This document shows, piece after piece, positions 1 to 8,024 of a DNA stretch of 38,275 bases. The position numbers were made by a program, and so were the translations under genes. The stretch is from the NCBI GenBank assembly GCA_049680185.1, contig JBAUHI010000016.1, positions 1 through 38,275 on the forward strand, in the 5' to 3' direction. Below the pieces are notes generated by a model, which was not told the origin of the DNA, searched no databases, and saw nothing but the letters and a program-made list of their open reading frames with translations. How positions within the stretch are numbered: position 1 is the stretch's first letter; every line of letters begins with the position of its first letter. The DNA is from CAMLHU01 sp049680185. Lineage in GTDB: Bacteria > Gemmatimonadota > Gemmatimonadetes > Gemmatimonadales > GWC2-71-9.

Positions 1-110
1 GGGTGGCTTCGACCGACACGTTCGTGGCCTACGCGCCCGAGCTCGAGGATGTGATCCTGCCGCAGTCTGAGGGCCTGCTCAAGGCCTACCAGGAGTTGGC
101 GGCGTTCTAG
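1..110 (+). CDS. 2-oxoacid dehydrogenase E1 component, C-terminal end (partial)
   Basis: The frame open from base 3 to the TAG at 108-110 encodes about 35 residues beginning VASTDTFVAYAPELEDVILP and ending YQELAAF. The pattern (STDTF, aromatic, P.LE..ILPQ, short terminal helix) resembles the extreme C-terminus of the transketolase-like beta part of pyruvate or branched-chain 2-oxoacid dehydrogenase E1. Such enzymes carry out thiamine-diphosphate-dependent decarboxylation and reductive acylation of the E2 lipoyl group. The gene starts outside the window. With so few residues, the substrate and the choice between a separate beta subunit and an alpha-beta fusion cannot be decided. Confidence 0.5.
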   Translation, partial: VASTDTFVAYAPELEDVILPQSEGLLKAYQELAAF

Positions 111-114
111 CGCG

Positions 115-195
115 GTCAACAGTGAACAGTAAATAGTGAACGGGGGCTCCGATCGCACGGGGCCCCCGTTGACTGTTCACCCTTCACCGTTCACT
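115..195. repeat. Heptamer arrays flanking a hairpin (GTGAACA family)
   Basis: Four 7-bp units at 115-142 (consensus GTGAACA) precede the hairpin at 139-170. Four units at 168-195 (consensus GTTCACC, the reverse complement) follow it. The arrays face each other, so they extend the hairpin into a long imperfect inverted repeat. The element fills the space between two convergent genes. The same layout with other heptamers recurs near 4940-5066, 13836-13993 and 29245-29458. Confidence 0.7.
139..170. terminator. Hairpin between convergent genes
   Basis: A 12-bp stem pairs 139-150 with 159-170, with one G-T wobble and an 8-nt loop. It is followed by no clear T-run on either strand. Its place between a gene ending at 110 and an opposing gene ending at 200 suggests a bidirectional terminator. 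Confidence 0.6.
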
Positions 196-199
196 GCGA

Positions 200-2125
200 C
201 TACTGCAGCGCTTCCCGCAGCTCTCCCGCCGCGGCGATCGCGACGTCGACGTCGCGGGAGAGTGCCCGGGCCGCCTGGGTGGCGTGGGTCAGGTCGTTCA
301 CGACCGCGTCGAGGCCCGCCTGGCGCAGGCGTAGCAGGTCGTAGCGCACATTCTGGATGGCGAGCACGCAGCTCTCGAAGTGCCCCTCGATCTCCACCTG
401 GCGTGACTTGATGTCGGCGAGTGCCGTCTTCTGGCGCCCGAGCAACGCCTGCTGGCGATCGCGTTCCTCGCCGGCCGGCTCCCGGCCGAGATCGGCGATC
501 CGCGCGTCGATGCGGGCCGCCTCGTTGGGGCCGAATCCGGTGTCCATCGCCTGCATGGTGCGGGCCAGTTCCTGTGCTCGTGAATACAGCCCATCCACCG
601 TCTGGACGACGTCCGGCAGCATCTGGCGGTCGGTCGGCGACATCCGATCGAGCAGCTTGTAGATCGCCGCGCGATCACCATGTGCCTGCCGCATCCGCGC
701 GGCATGGAGGCCGAATTCCGTCGGCGATGGTGCTGGAAGCTGGCGCGGGAGCTTGCCGCCGGCCGCCGTGATCCCACGTGCCTCGATCGCATCGGCGGCC
801 GGCGGGCGGTGCAGCACATCGCGCCAGCTGTAGCCGGCGTGCCAGAGCGTGGTGTAATCCCCGATGAGCGACCACCCGGCCCAGGCGGCCGCGAACAGGA
901 ACCACGGTTGCGAGATCCCGGTCGCGAGGTTGATCAGGAAGAGGCCGCCGGTGATCGACGCGAACTTGGCGAACTTCCGCCGCACCCGCTGCACGATCTC
1001 GGGCTCGCCGGTGTCGCGGACCAGTTCGTTCTTCCGGTCGCGGCCGCGCACTTCGTCTCGGCCCCACCGTTCCAGTTGCCGTTCACGTTGCCGAACGTTG
1101 CCGCGGACCGGAAGGTTGGGACGCGGCGAACGCGGAACATCACCCCGGGGGACGCCTGACGTCCCGCGGGTGCCTGATGGCGGGGCGCGCCGTGCGGTCG
1201 GGCTCGGGCGCGCGGAGGACCGCTGTGCCGCGCGGAAGCCGGTGCCGGTGGGCCGATAGGTCCCGGTGCTCCGGCTTTCGAGCGAACGTCGGAGCGCGTC
1301 AGCAGTGGGCCACCGACTCTCAGGGTCCTTTTCCAGGCATCGCGCCACCGCCAGCACCAGGTCCTCGGGGACGTCCGGACGGATGTCGGAGACCAGCGGC
1401 GCCGGCTCGGTGATCTGCTTCATCAGGACGCCGGCCACCGTCGGGGCGGTGAATGGTGGCTGGCCCGTCAACATCTGGTAACCGCAGATGCCCAGGCTGT
1501 AGAGGTCGGAGCGACCATCGATGTCCTTCTCGCCCGCCGCCTGTTCCGGACTCATGTAGCTCGGCGTGCCGATGGCGACGCCGGCGCTCGTGAGGGTCGC
1601 GCTGCCGCCTCCGGAGAGCGCCTTCGCGATCCCGAAATCGGTGACCATCACCCGGGCGCGGGTGCCGTCGAGGAGGATGTTGTCCGGCTTGATGTCGCGA
1701 TGGATGATCGAGAGCGCGTGCGCGGCGGAGAGTGCATCTGCCGTCTCTTTCATGATCCGGCGCACTTCCTCCGCCGGGAGCTGCCCTCGGCGCTTGATCC
1801 GCCCGGCCAGCGACTCGCCATCGACATACCCCATGATGAAGTACGTCAGGTCGTCGCTCTCTCCGACGTCATGGATCGGCACGATGTTGGGATGCGAAAG
1901 CCGGGCCGCGGTCTGTGCTTCGCGCATGAAGCGGGCGCGGATATCGGCCTGGTACGCAAGCTCGGGCGGCAGCACCTTGATGGCCACCCGCCGCTGCAAC
2001 CGTTCGTCACGTGCGCGGTAGACCACACCCATGCCACCCCGACCGATCTCGCCTTCGACCGTGTAGGTGGCGCCAAGCGCCTTTGCAAGGCGCTGGGCAA
2101 GGGGCTGCTGGAGCGGATCGGTCAT
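200..2125 (-). CDS. Membrane-linked Ser/Thr protein kinase
   Basis: A Hanks-type protein kinase of 641 residues. The kinase domain spans about residues 21-285 and has the glycine loop GRGGMGVVY, the ATP-anchoring Lys50 in VAIKV, Glu69, the catalytic loop HRDIKPDN with Asp144, the DFG with Asp163, and SPE near 193 in the activation segment. It should be an active enzyme phosphorylating Ser/Thr on unknown partners. A Pro/Arg/Ser-rich linker (about 290-375) leads to a short hydrophobic segment around 390-425, preceded by basic residues and followed by WHAGYSWRD, resembling 2TM-type domains attached to bacterial kinases. The C-terminal 150 residues are helical and charged, probably coiled coil. 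No PASTA or other extracellular sensor is seen, so most of the protein should be cytoplasmic. It is divergent from lon, with 279 bp between them. Confidence 0.93.
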   Translation of the reverse strand: MTDPLQQPLAQRLAKALGATYTVEGEIGRGGMGVVYRARDERLQRRVAIKVLPPELAYQADIRARFMREAQTAARLSHPNIVPIHDVGESDDLTYFIMGYVDGESLAGRIKRRGQLPAEEVRRIMKETADALSAAHALSIIHRDIKPDNILLDGTRARVMVTDFGIAKALSGGGSATLTSAGVAIGTPSYMSPEQAAGEKDIDGRSDLYSLGICGYQMLTGQPPFTAPTVAGVLMKQITEPAPLVSDIRPDVPEDLVLAVARCLEKDPESRWPTADALRRSLESRSTGTYRPTGTGFRAAQRSSARPSPTARRAPPSGTRGTSGVPRGDVPRSPRPNLPVRGNVRQRERQLERWGRDEVRGRDRKNELVRDTGEPEIVQRVRRKFAKFASITGGLFLINLATGISQPWFLFAAAWAGWSLIGDYTTLWHAGYSWRDVLHRPPAADAIEARGITAAGGKLPRQLPAPSPTEFGLHAARMRQAHGDRAAIYKLLDRMSPTDRQMLPDVVQTVDGLYSRAQELARTMQAMDTGFGPNEAARIDARIADLGREPAGEERDRQQALLGRQKTALADIKSRQVEIEGHFESCVLAIQNVRYDLLRLRQAGLDAVVNDLTHATQAARALSRDVDVAIAAAGELREALQ

Positions 2126-2404
2126 CGGGGGAGTGTCATAAGCGGTATAGATTTAGCTCCTCTTCATACCTGCGGCAACCGGACGGCCGGGTCGGACCGC
2201 GAATCACCCACCAGCGCCAAAGTGGCAGGAAAGTCGTTAGAAGGTGCAACCGCTGTGCCACCACCGGCCGCGGGGAGGGTCCGTAGTCCGCCGTTTCGTC
2301 ACCATACCCCACCTGATCACGCGGTGGCGATGGCACGGGGACTGCATTGTCAGCGCTGAACACCCGGTCCGTGCTTCCGCGGGCCCTGCAATGGAGAATC
2401 GACC
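2126..2404. promoter_or_regulatory. Divergent promoter region, kinase / lon
   Basis: A 279-bp spacer between the divergent kinase and lon genes. On the minus strand a candidate promoter for the kinase reads TTGCCG, 17 nt, TAAATC, about 30 bp before its start. A CIRCE-type heat-shock operator was looked for on the lon side and not found. A GGAG at about 2393-2396 precedes the lon ATG and can serve as ribosome binding site. Nothing else recognisable was seen. Confidence 0.35.
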
Positions 2405-4939
2405 ATGACCGATCGACTGACCCTTCCCGTGCTGCCGCTGCGCGAAGTGGTGCTCTTTCCCGGCGTCACCGCACCGATCGGTGCCGGACGCCCCGCGACG
2501 TTGAAGGCCATCGAAGCGGCGATGGCCACCCCCGATCGTCTCGTGTTCGCGGTATCCCAGCGCCAGAACACCGAGGCCGTCACCCCGGACAACCTGCATA
2601 CCATCGGCACCATCGCACGCATCGGTCAGCTGCAGCGCGGCCTCTCCGGGGTCCAGTTGCTGTTGAACGGCGACCGGCGCGGGATCGCGATGCACATCGT
2701 CGAAAAGGATGGCTACCTCCAGTCGGTGGTCCGGGACGCGGAGGAGATGGCGCCGCTCAACCCCGAGGATCCCGCCTTCGTGGCACTCTATCGGGAAGCG
2801 CGCGCCAAGGCGGCCGAACTGGGCCAGAAGTCCGGCCTGCCCGACGAGGTGGTACAGCAGGTGCTCGCCGGTGTGAGCGAGCCGGGCCGCTTTGCCGACC
2901 TGGTGGCCGGTTACATCGATGTATCCCCCACGCAGCGCCAGGCGCTGCTCGAGACGCTCTCGGTCGAGGAGCGGCTCCGGCGCGTGCTGGTGCATGTGCA
3001 GCGCCAGGTGAGCGTGCTCGAGGCCCAGGAGGACATCAAGACGCAGGTCCAGGAGGAGCTCGGCGAACGGCAGCGCGAGATGTTCCTCCGCGAGCAGCTG
3101 AAGCAGATCCGCCGCGAGCTCGGCGAGGACGAGGACGGCGACGACGTCGATGAACTCCGTGCCAAGCTCGCCGCCCTCACCATCCCGGATGTGGTCCGGA
3201 AGGAAGTGGACCGCGAGCTCAACCGGCTGGCGCGCATCGGTCGGGAGTCGATGGAGTCGCAGGTCATCCGGACGTTCCTCGAGACCGTGGCCGAGCTTCC
3301 GTGGTCGGAGCGGAGCGAGGAGCATCTTGACCTCACGGAGGCGTCGCGGGTCCTCGATGAGGATCACTATGCGCTCAAGGATGTGAAGGATCGGGTGCTG
3401 GAGTTCCTCGCGGTGCGGCAGCTCCGCGGGCTGGCCAAGGCAGCGGAGGATGCGGATGCTCTGGCGTCTGATACGCCGTCCGCCACGCCGGTGGCCGCGG
3501 AACCAGCGCCGGCATCCGCCCATCCGCCCGCCCGTCCCTCCGGCAGTCACGCAGCCGGCAATGATGACGACAAGCGGACCAAGGGACCGATCCTGCTGTT
3601 CGTCGGCCCTCCCGGTGTCGGCAAGACGTCGGTGGCCAAGTCGATCGCCCGCGCAATGGGCCGGAAGTATGTCAGGATCTCCCTCGGCGGCGCGCGCGAC
3701 GAAGCGGACATCCGTGGCCACCGGCGGACCTACGTCGGCGCCATGCCGGGACGGATCCTCCAGGGGATGAAGCAGGCCGGTACCCGGAACCCGGTGTTCC
3801 TGCTCGACGAGGTCGACAAGCTCGGCGTCTCCTTCCAGGGCGATCCGGCCAGCGCGCTCCTCGAAGTGCTCGACCCGGCCCAGAACGACAGCTTCACCGA
3901 TCACTACCTCGGGGTGCCGTTCGACCTGAGCGAGGTGCTGTTCATCTGTACCGCGAACTTCATCCAGAACCTTCCGGCGCCGCTGCTCGACCGGATGGAG
4001 GTCGTGGAGTTCACGGGCTACACCGAACGCGAGAAGCTCGCGATCGCCCGGCAGTACTTGGTGCCGCGTCAGTTCCAGGAACACGGTCTCGCGACGGCGC
4101 AGTTGAGCGTCACCGACGCGGCGGTGAGCGAAGTGATCAGCGCGTACACCCGGGAGGCCGGCGTCCGGCAGCTCGAACGCGAGCTCGGCAAGCTGGCGCG
4201 CAAGGTGGCCCGACGGATCGCCGCCAAGGAGGCGGAGGCGGTCAGTATCGATCGCGGCGACGTGGCCGAGCTGCTGGGGCGCCCGCGGGTCCATCCTGAA
4301 CGCGCCGCCCGCAGCGATCAGGTCGGCGTGGCCACCGGGATGTACTACACCCCCGTGGGCGGCGACATCATGTTCGTCGAGGCCTCCACGATGCGCGGCA
4401 AGGGCGAGCTCGTCCTCACCGGCCAACTGGGCGACGTGATGAAGGAGTCGGGACGCGCGGCGTGGACCTATGCCCGCTCCCACGCCGCAGGGTTGCACAT
4501 CAACGAGGAAATGTTCGATCGCGATGTGCATATCCATGTGCCGGCCGGTGCCATCCCCAAGGATGGGCCGTCCGCCGGTGTCACCATGGCCACGGCGCTC
4601 GTCTCGGCCCTGTCCAATCGGCCGGCCCGGCACGACATCGCCATGACCGGCGAGGTCACCCTGACGGGGCGGGTGCTGCCCATCGGCGGCGTCAAGGAGA
4701 AGGTGCTCGGGGCGGTACGGTCAGGGATCACCAAGATCGTGCTGCCCAAGGAGAACGTGCGTGACCTCGAGGACCTCCCCAAGGAGGTGCGAGACAAGAT
4801 CGAGGTGTTCCCGGTCCAGGAGCTCGGCGAAGTGCTGGCCATCACGCTCCGTGGCGCATCGTTCCGCGAAGGCCGGCTCCTCTTCGGCAACGAGAACCCG
4901 CAGGACGTCGCACCGTTGTCGCAGGGGTTTCCGCATTGA
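2405..4939 (+). CDS. lon: ATP-dependent protease La (Lon)
   Basis: An 844-residue LonA protease that degrades misfolded and regulatory proteins in the cytoplasm as a hexamer. The N-terminal substrate-recognition domain begins LPVLPLREVVLFPG. A coiled-coil region follows at about 185-260. The AAA+ module has Walker A GPPGVGKT (401-408) and Walker B FLLDEVDKL. The protease domain carries PKDGPSAG with catalytic Ser723 and the partner Lys in the KEK segment near 766, giving the Ser-Lys dyad. One oddity is an Ala/Pro-rich low-complexity stretch of about 45 residues (roughly 346-393), followed by DDDKRTKG, just before the ATPase module. Most Lon proteins run through this point more directly. The ATG at 2405 has a GGAG upstream and matches the family N-terminus. 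Its 3' end faces the TetR gene across a repeat and hairpin element. Confidence 0.97.
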   Translation: MTDRLTLPVLPLREVVLFPGVTAPIGAGRPATLKAIEAAMATPDRLVFAVSQRQNTEAVTPDNLHTIGTIARIGQLQRGLSGVQLLLNGDRRGIAMHIVEKDGYLQSVVRDAEEMAPLNPEDPAFVALYREARAKAAELGQKSGLPDEVVQQVLAGVSEPGRFADLVAGYIDVSPTQRQALLETLSVEERLRRVLVHVQRQVSVLEAQEDIKTQVQEELGERQREMFLREQLKQIRRELGEDEDGDDVDELRAKLAALTIPDVVRKEVDRELNRLARIGRESMESQVIRTFLETVAELPWSERSEEHLDLTEASRVLDEDHYALKDVKDRVLEFLAVRQLRGLAKAAEDADALASDTPSATPVAAEPAPASAHPPARPSGSHAAGNDDDKRTKGPILLFVGPPGVGKTSVAKSIARAMGRKYVRISLGGARDEADIRGHRRTYVGAMPGRILQGMKQAGTRNPVFLLDEVDKLGVSFQGDPASALLEVLDPAQNDSFTDHYLGVPFDLSEVLFICTANFIQNLPAPLLDRMEVVEFTGYTEREKLAIARQYLVPRQFQEHGLATAQLSVTDAAVSEVISAYTREAGVRQLERELGKLARKVARRIAAKEAEAVSIDRGDVAELLGRPRVHPERAARSDQVGVATGMYYTPVGGDIMFVEASTMRGKGELVLTGQLGDVMKESGRAAWTYARSHAAGLHINEEMFDRDVHIHVPAGAIPKDGPSAGVTMATALVSALSNRPARHDIAMTGEVTLTGRVLPIGGVKEKVLGAVRSGITKIVLPKENVRDLEDLPKEVRDKIEVFPVQELGEVLAITLRGASFREGRLLFGNENPQDVAPLSQGFPH

Positions 4940-4981
4940 GGGCTTAGGGCTTAGAGCTCAGACCTTGGGGCGTAGGGCGTG
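4940..4981. repeat. Heptamer array (GGGCTTA family)
   Basis: Six consecutive 7-bp units start directly after the lon stop codon. Two are GGGCTTA, followed by diverged copies GAGCTCA, GACCTTG, GGGCGTA and GGGCGTG. The 7-bp phase is kept although the sequence drifts. It precedes the hairpin at 4992-5025. Confidence 0.55.
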
Positions 4982-4991
4982 GAATTGTGAA

Positions 4992-5025
4992 CGGGCTCCC
5001 TGTCGAAGTATCGATGGGGAGCCCG
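4992..5025. terminator. Hairpin between lon and the TetR gene
   Basis: A perfect 9-bp stem, CGGGCTCCC at 4992-5000 with GGGAGCCCG at 5017-5025, with a 16-nt loop. It lies between convergent genes, has GTGAACG just upstream (4987-4993) and GTTCACC-type heptamers downstream, and probably ends transcription from both sides. Confidence 0.65.
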
Positions 5026-5038
5026 CTTCCATATTCTC

Positions 5039-5066
5039 GTTCACGGTTTCCCGTTCACCGTTCACG
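5039..5066. repeat. Heptamer array (GTTCACC family)
   Basis: Four 7-bp units, three close to GTTCACC/GTTCACG and one degenerate (GTTTCCC). They are the same family and orientation as 168-195 and face the single GTGAACG at 4987-4993 across the hairpin. Confidence 0.6.
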
Positions 5067-5074
5067 CCGGGCTC

Positions 5075-5632
5075 CTACCACGTACATCCCTTCACCAGCA
5101 GTTCCGTGACCCGATCGCGCCACGCGGCGCGTGGCCCCCAGGTGGAGGTCACCGGGAGCAGCGCGAAGTAGCCAAGATGGAGGAGCAGGGCTTGGCGGGC
5201 GTGGAGGAGCGGGTCGACGTCATCCCGGAAGAAGCCGGTGGCCTGCCCTTCGGTGAGGAGCCGTGCCACCGGCATCACGGCGGTCCCGACCCAGGTGCCG
5301 TCGCCGTCGGAGCGGACCAGGAGCCGGGTCACCTCTTCGCGATCGGCCAGCAGGTCGAACTGGCCCCGGATGAGGCGGCGCAGGCGCTCCACCGCCGTGA
5401 GCCCGACCAGCGGCAACCGACCCAGGTCGGTCGCGAGCTCCGTGGCCGCGCGCTCCATCGTGGCATGGTAGAGCGAGGCCTTGGTCTTGAAGTAGTAGTG
5501 CAGCAGCTGTTTGTTGACGCCGGCTCGGCGGGCGATCGCATCCGTCCGCGCGCCGGCCAGACCGTGGGTCGAGAATTCCTTGCGCGCGGCGGCGAGGATG
5601 AGGTCCGGGGAGGAGGGGCCGCGGCGGGTCAT
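5075..5632 (-). CDS. TetR/AcrR-family transcriptional regulator
   Basis: A 185-residue one-component repressor-type regulator. Residues 1-60 form the TetR helix-turn-helix domain, with ILAAARKEFSTHGLAGARTD and ARRAGVNKQLLHYYFKTKASLY, the latter including the typical recognition helix and YYF/K signature. The rest is the helical ligand-binding and dimerisation domain. The ligand and targets are unknown. The ATG at 5630-5632 is chosen because the longer reading frame would run back into the upstream diguanylate cyclase gene and adds no family-like sequence. It lies 19 bp downstream of that gene on the same strand, so it is probably the last gene of a three-gene operon starting at 7966. Confidence 0.9.
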   Translation of the reverse strand: MTRRGPSSPDLILAAARKEFSTHGLAGARTDAIARRAGVNKQLLHYYFKTKASLYHATMERAATELATDLGRLPLVGLTAVERLRRLIRGQFDLLADREEVTRLLVRSDGDGTWVGTAVMPVARLLTEGQATGFFRDDVDPLLHARQALLLHLGYFALLPVTSTWGPRAAWRDRVTELLVKGCTW

Positions 5633-5651
5633 CGTGCGGAATGGATGCCGG

Positions 5652-7280
5652 TCAGTCGACGTCCTGCGCTCGGAACACCCGGTCGCGCCCGCGGCGCTTG
5701 GCCTGGTACAGCGCGCGGTCTGCGGCCTGCACCACAATGCTTGCCCGATCGCCATCCTCCGGATAGACGGCGATCCCGGCGCTCAGGTGGATCGAGATCG
5801 AAGCTCCGGTCGGGTCGAGCGGTGGATCCTTGGCGATCGCCTCGCGGGCCCGGTCGGTGAATGCCACGGCGCCGTCATAGGTGTTGCCCGGCAGGAGGAG
5901 CCCGAACTCATCGCCGCCGTAGCGACCCAGGAGGTCGCTGGCCCGGGCCACCTGCTGGAGGATGCGGGCGACGTGGACCAGCACCCGGTCGCCGGCCAGG
6001 TGGCCATGCCGGTCGTTCACCCGCTTGAAGTGGTCCAGGTCGACCATCACGAAGGCGAACGGATCCTTCCGCCGGTGCCACGCTTCGACCGCGTGGTCGA
6101 GCTCTGCCATCAGCGTGGCGTGGTTGAGGAGCCCGGTCAGCCCATCACGGTGGGCCATCTCCCTGATCCGGCGGCCCCGCTCGATCCGGCTGATCACCAG
6201 CTGGGTCAGGAGCTGCGGGTGAGCCGGCTTGGCCACGAAATCGTCACCGCCGCAGCGGAGCGCCTCCATGTGCGATTCCGGTCCCGAGGCCGCGGTCAGG
6301 AAGATGAGCGGCGTGAGCGCGAACCGGGGGTCGTGACGGATGTAGCGCGCCAGCGTGAAGCCATCGCCATCCGGCAGGCGGATGTCGAGCAGGAATAGGT
6401 CGGGGTACATCCCGCTGATGGCCTGCTCCGCTTCCCGCACCGAACCACACCGGGTGACCCGCAGGTTGGCGCGTCCCAGCACGGTCGCAATGAGCTCCGC
6501 GGCGGTCGGGTCGTCCTCGACCAGGAGCACACTCCCCGGTGGCTGTCCGATCCGCGCCAGCGCCCGCGCGAACTCGGTGAGCTCCGTCTCCATCGCGCCC
6601 TGCACGAACACCGCATCGACCCCCGCCGCCGCGGCCCGGAGTCGGTCTCCACCTTCAGGCGGCTCGAGCAGCACGACGGCGCGCGGCCGCACCCGGCGAC
6701 GGGTGGTCCACGCATTGGCGAGGGCGTAGGGGTCGGGGCCGTCGGGTTCGTGCACCACCACGATCAGGTCGGGGTCGGCGCGGGCCGGCACCGCCTCCGG
6801 GTCCTCTGCCGGTGTCTCCGCGACCCGGACGGTGAATCCGGCGCTCTCCAGCGGAGCGGCGAGCAGCGCGCCGCGCTCGGGCGTGGTGCCCAGGACGAGC
6901 GCGTGCCACGCGAATTCCACGTGGCGGGGCGATGGCTCCACCGGCGGTGCACCACCCCCAAGTCGGGCCGTCGCCACCTCAAAGGCCCGGGAGATCGCTT
7001 CGATGTTGGCCTGGAGGATCCCGTAGGCCTCAGGGCCGGCGATGGGATGGGTGAGGATCCACTGTTCCGAACGCCGGCCGAGGTCCGAGACCTCCGGGAT
7101 GCCGTGCGACCCCGCCGATCCGGCGAGCCGGTGGAATCTCGATCGCAGCGAGTCGAGCGCGTCGCTCTCTCCGGCCTCCAGCGCCGCCAGGTCCTTCCGA
7201 AGTTCGGCGATGCGGGTCGGCGCTTCCGCCACGTAATCTCGCGCCAGCTGCGCCAGCGTCTGCTCGAGGGAGTCGGTCAT
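5652..7280 (-). CDS. Hpt / receiver / GGDEF diguanylate cyclase
   Basis: A 542-residue cytoplasmic signalling protein. Residues 1-105 resemble an Hpt domain with the phosphoryl-accepting His50 in FHRLAGSAGSHG. Residues about 125-245 look like a degenerate receiver domain lacking a clear acidic pocket. Residues 250-370 are a full receiver with the acidic pair EDD, phosphoacceptor Asp299 in LLDIRLPDGDG, FLTA, and Lys351 in AKPAH. Residues 375-540 form a GGDEF domain with an intact GGDEF (455-459) and an RxxD inhibitory site (446-449) at the standard spacing. It should make cyclic di-GMP with product inhibition, under phosphorelay control. The ATG at 7278-7280 overlaps the stop of the upstream TrmB-like gene (ATGA) and is preferred over a longer frame with no homology-like sequence. 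No histidine kinase is adjacent. Confidence 0.92.
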   Translation of the reverse strand: MTDSLEQTLAQLARDYVAEAPTRIAELRKDLAALEAGESDALDSLRSRFHRLAGSAGSHGIPEVSDLGRRSEQWILTHPIAGPEAYGILQANIEAISRAFEVATARLGGGAPPVEPSPRHVEFAWHALVLGTTPERGALLAAPLESAGFTVRVAETPAEDPEAVPARADPDLIVVVHEPDGPDPYALANAWTTRRRVRPRAVVLLEPPEGGDRLRAAAAGVDAVFVQGAMETELTEFARALARIGQPPGSVLLVEDDPTAAELIATVLGRANLRVTRCGSVREAEQAISGMYPDLFLLDIRLPDGDGFTLARYIRHDPRFALTPLIFLTAASGPESHMEALRCGGDDFVAKPAHPQLLTQLVISRIERGRRIREMAHRDGLTGLLNHATLMAELDHAVEAWHRRKDPFAFVMVDLDHFKRVNDRHGHLAGDRVLVHVARILQQVARASDLLGRYGGDEFGLLLPGNTYDGAVAFTDRAREAIAKDPPLDPTGASISIHLSAGIAVYPEDGDRASIVVQAADRALYQAKRRGRDRVFRAQDVD

Positions 7281-7966
7281 GCGATCCTCCGCAACTGCTC
7301 GAAGGCTGCCGCGGTACCGGCCACGAATGCCGGGGTGGAACTCCACTGCCCCTGGACCACTTCTCCGGTCCGGACCGCCAGCAACGCGCTCCGCCGGTCG
7401 ACGACGCAGACGATCGGTTCTCCCGGCCAATCCACCGGATCGGTGAGGGTCCCGACCTCGGCGAATTCGAGCGTGACAGCACCGGTCGAGCGGAGATCGA
7501 CCACCGGCACCTGCGCCTGGGCGCGACGAAGCGCTGGCGCCAGGATCGGGAAGGCCTCGGGCGGCGCACAGAGCCACACGCGCTCATTGGCGCGGGCGAT
7601 CTCGCGGGTCAGAAGCTGGAGGAGGCCGCGGACCGAGGTGACCTCGACGACGGCGGGGCCGTCATTTCCCGAGACGTTGGCGAAGGCCGCCCCGAGGCGG
7701 TCGAGCGCTTCGCCCTGGGCATTGCTGAGCCGCGCGAGCAGCGTGGCGGGCGCCTCGGGCCGGTATCGCTTGGGACGATCTCCGTCGACCCGTGCGGCAC
7801 CCTTGGCCACCAGGCCCTCAAGAGCGCTGTAGGCATTGGCCCGCGCCAAGCTGGTGGCGCGCGCCAACGCGTAGCCGGTGCCCGGACCATGGCGCACCAG
7901 CGCTCCGTACATCCGGCTTTCGGTCGGAGTGAATCCGAACGGGGTCAGGTCGATCGCGGGAGGCAT
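7277..7966 (-). CDS. TrmB-like transcriptional regulator
   Basis: A 229-residue protein. The first 75 residues are a winged helix of TrmB type, starting FGFTPTESRMYGALVRHGPGTGYALARATSLARANAYSALEGLVAKGAA, followed by a wing with KRYRP. The remainder (about 105-225) resembles the phospholipase-D-like effector part attached to many TrmB proteins, but without catalytic HxK motifs, so a sensory role is likely. The natural ligand is unknown. It is the first gene of a probable operon with the diguanylate cyclase (4-bp overlap) and the TetR gene. A good sigma-70-like promoter ends only a few bases before the ATG and no Shine-Dalgarno sequence is present, which suggests a leaderless message. Confidence 0.8.
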   Translation of the reverse strand: MPPAIDLTPFGFTPTESRMYGALVRHGPGTGYALARATSLARANAYSALEGLVAKGAARVDGDRPKRYRPEAPATLLARLSNAQGEALDRLGAAFANVSGNDGPAVVEVTSVRGLLQLLTREIARANERVWLCAPPEAFPILAPALRRAQAQVPVVDLRSTGAVTLEFAEVGTLTDPVDWPGEPIVCVVDRRSALLAVRTGEVVQGQWSSTPAFVAGTAAAFEQLRRIA

Positions 7967-7971
7967 ATAGT

Positions 7972-8000
7972 AGTATGTAACACGACTACGCTGTCGTCAA
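7972..8000 (-). promoter_or_regulatory. Promoter of the TrmB-GGDEF-TetR operon
   Basis: On the minus strand TTGACG (7995-8000) is followed after 17 nt by CATACT (7972-7977). These match the -35 (5 of 6) and -10 (4 of 6) consensus. Transcription would start at about 7965-7966, on the first base of the start codon. A short inverted element (CATA/TATG arms, 7964-7977) overlaps the -10 and could be an operator, but it is weak. Confidence 0.5.
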
Positions 8001-8024
8001 CTGGGCTGGCCGCTTGGTGCTGCC

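Noticed and set aside
2126..2404. CIRCE heat-shock operator before lon
   Set aside because: No TTAGCACTC-N9-GAGTGCTAA-like inverted repeat present.
2237..4633. 798-codon minus-strand frame opposite lon
   Set aside because: Shadow of lon; composition is unlike a protein (runs of Arg, His, Gly, Leu).
5633..5755. N-terminal extension of the TetR protein
   Set aside because: It would overlap the end of the cyclase gene and reads as non-family sequence. The ATG at 5632 gives a normal TetR start.
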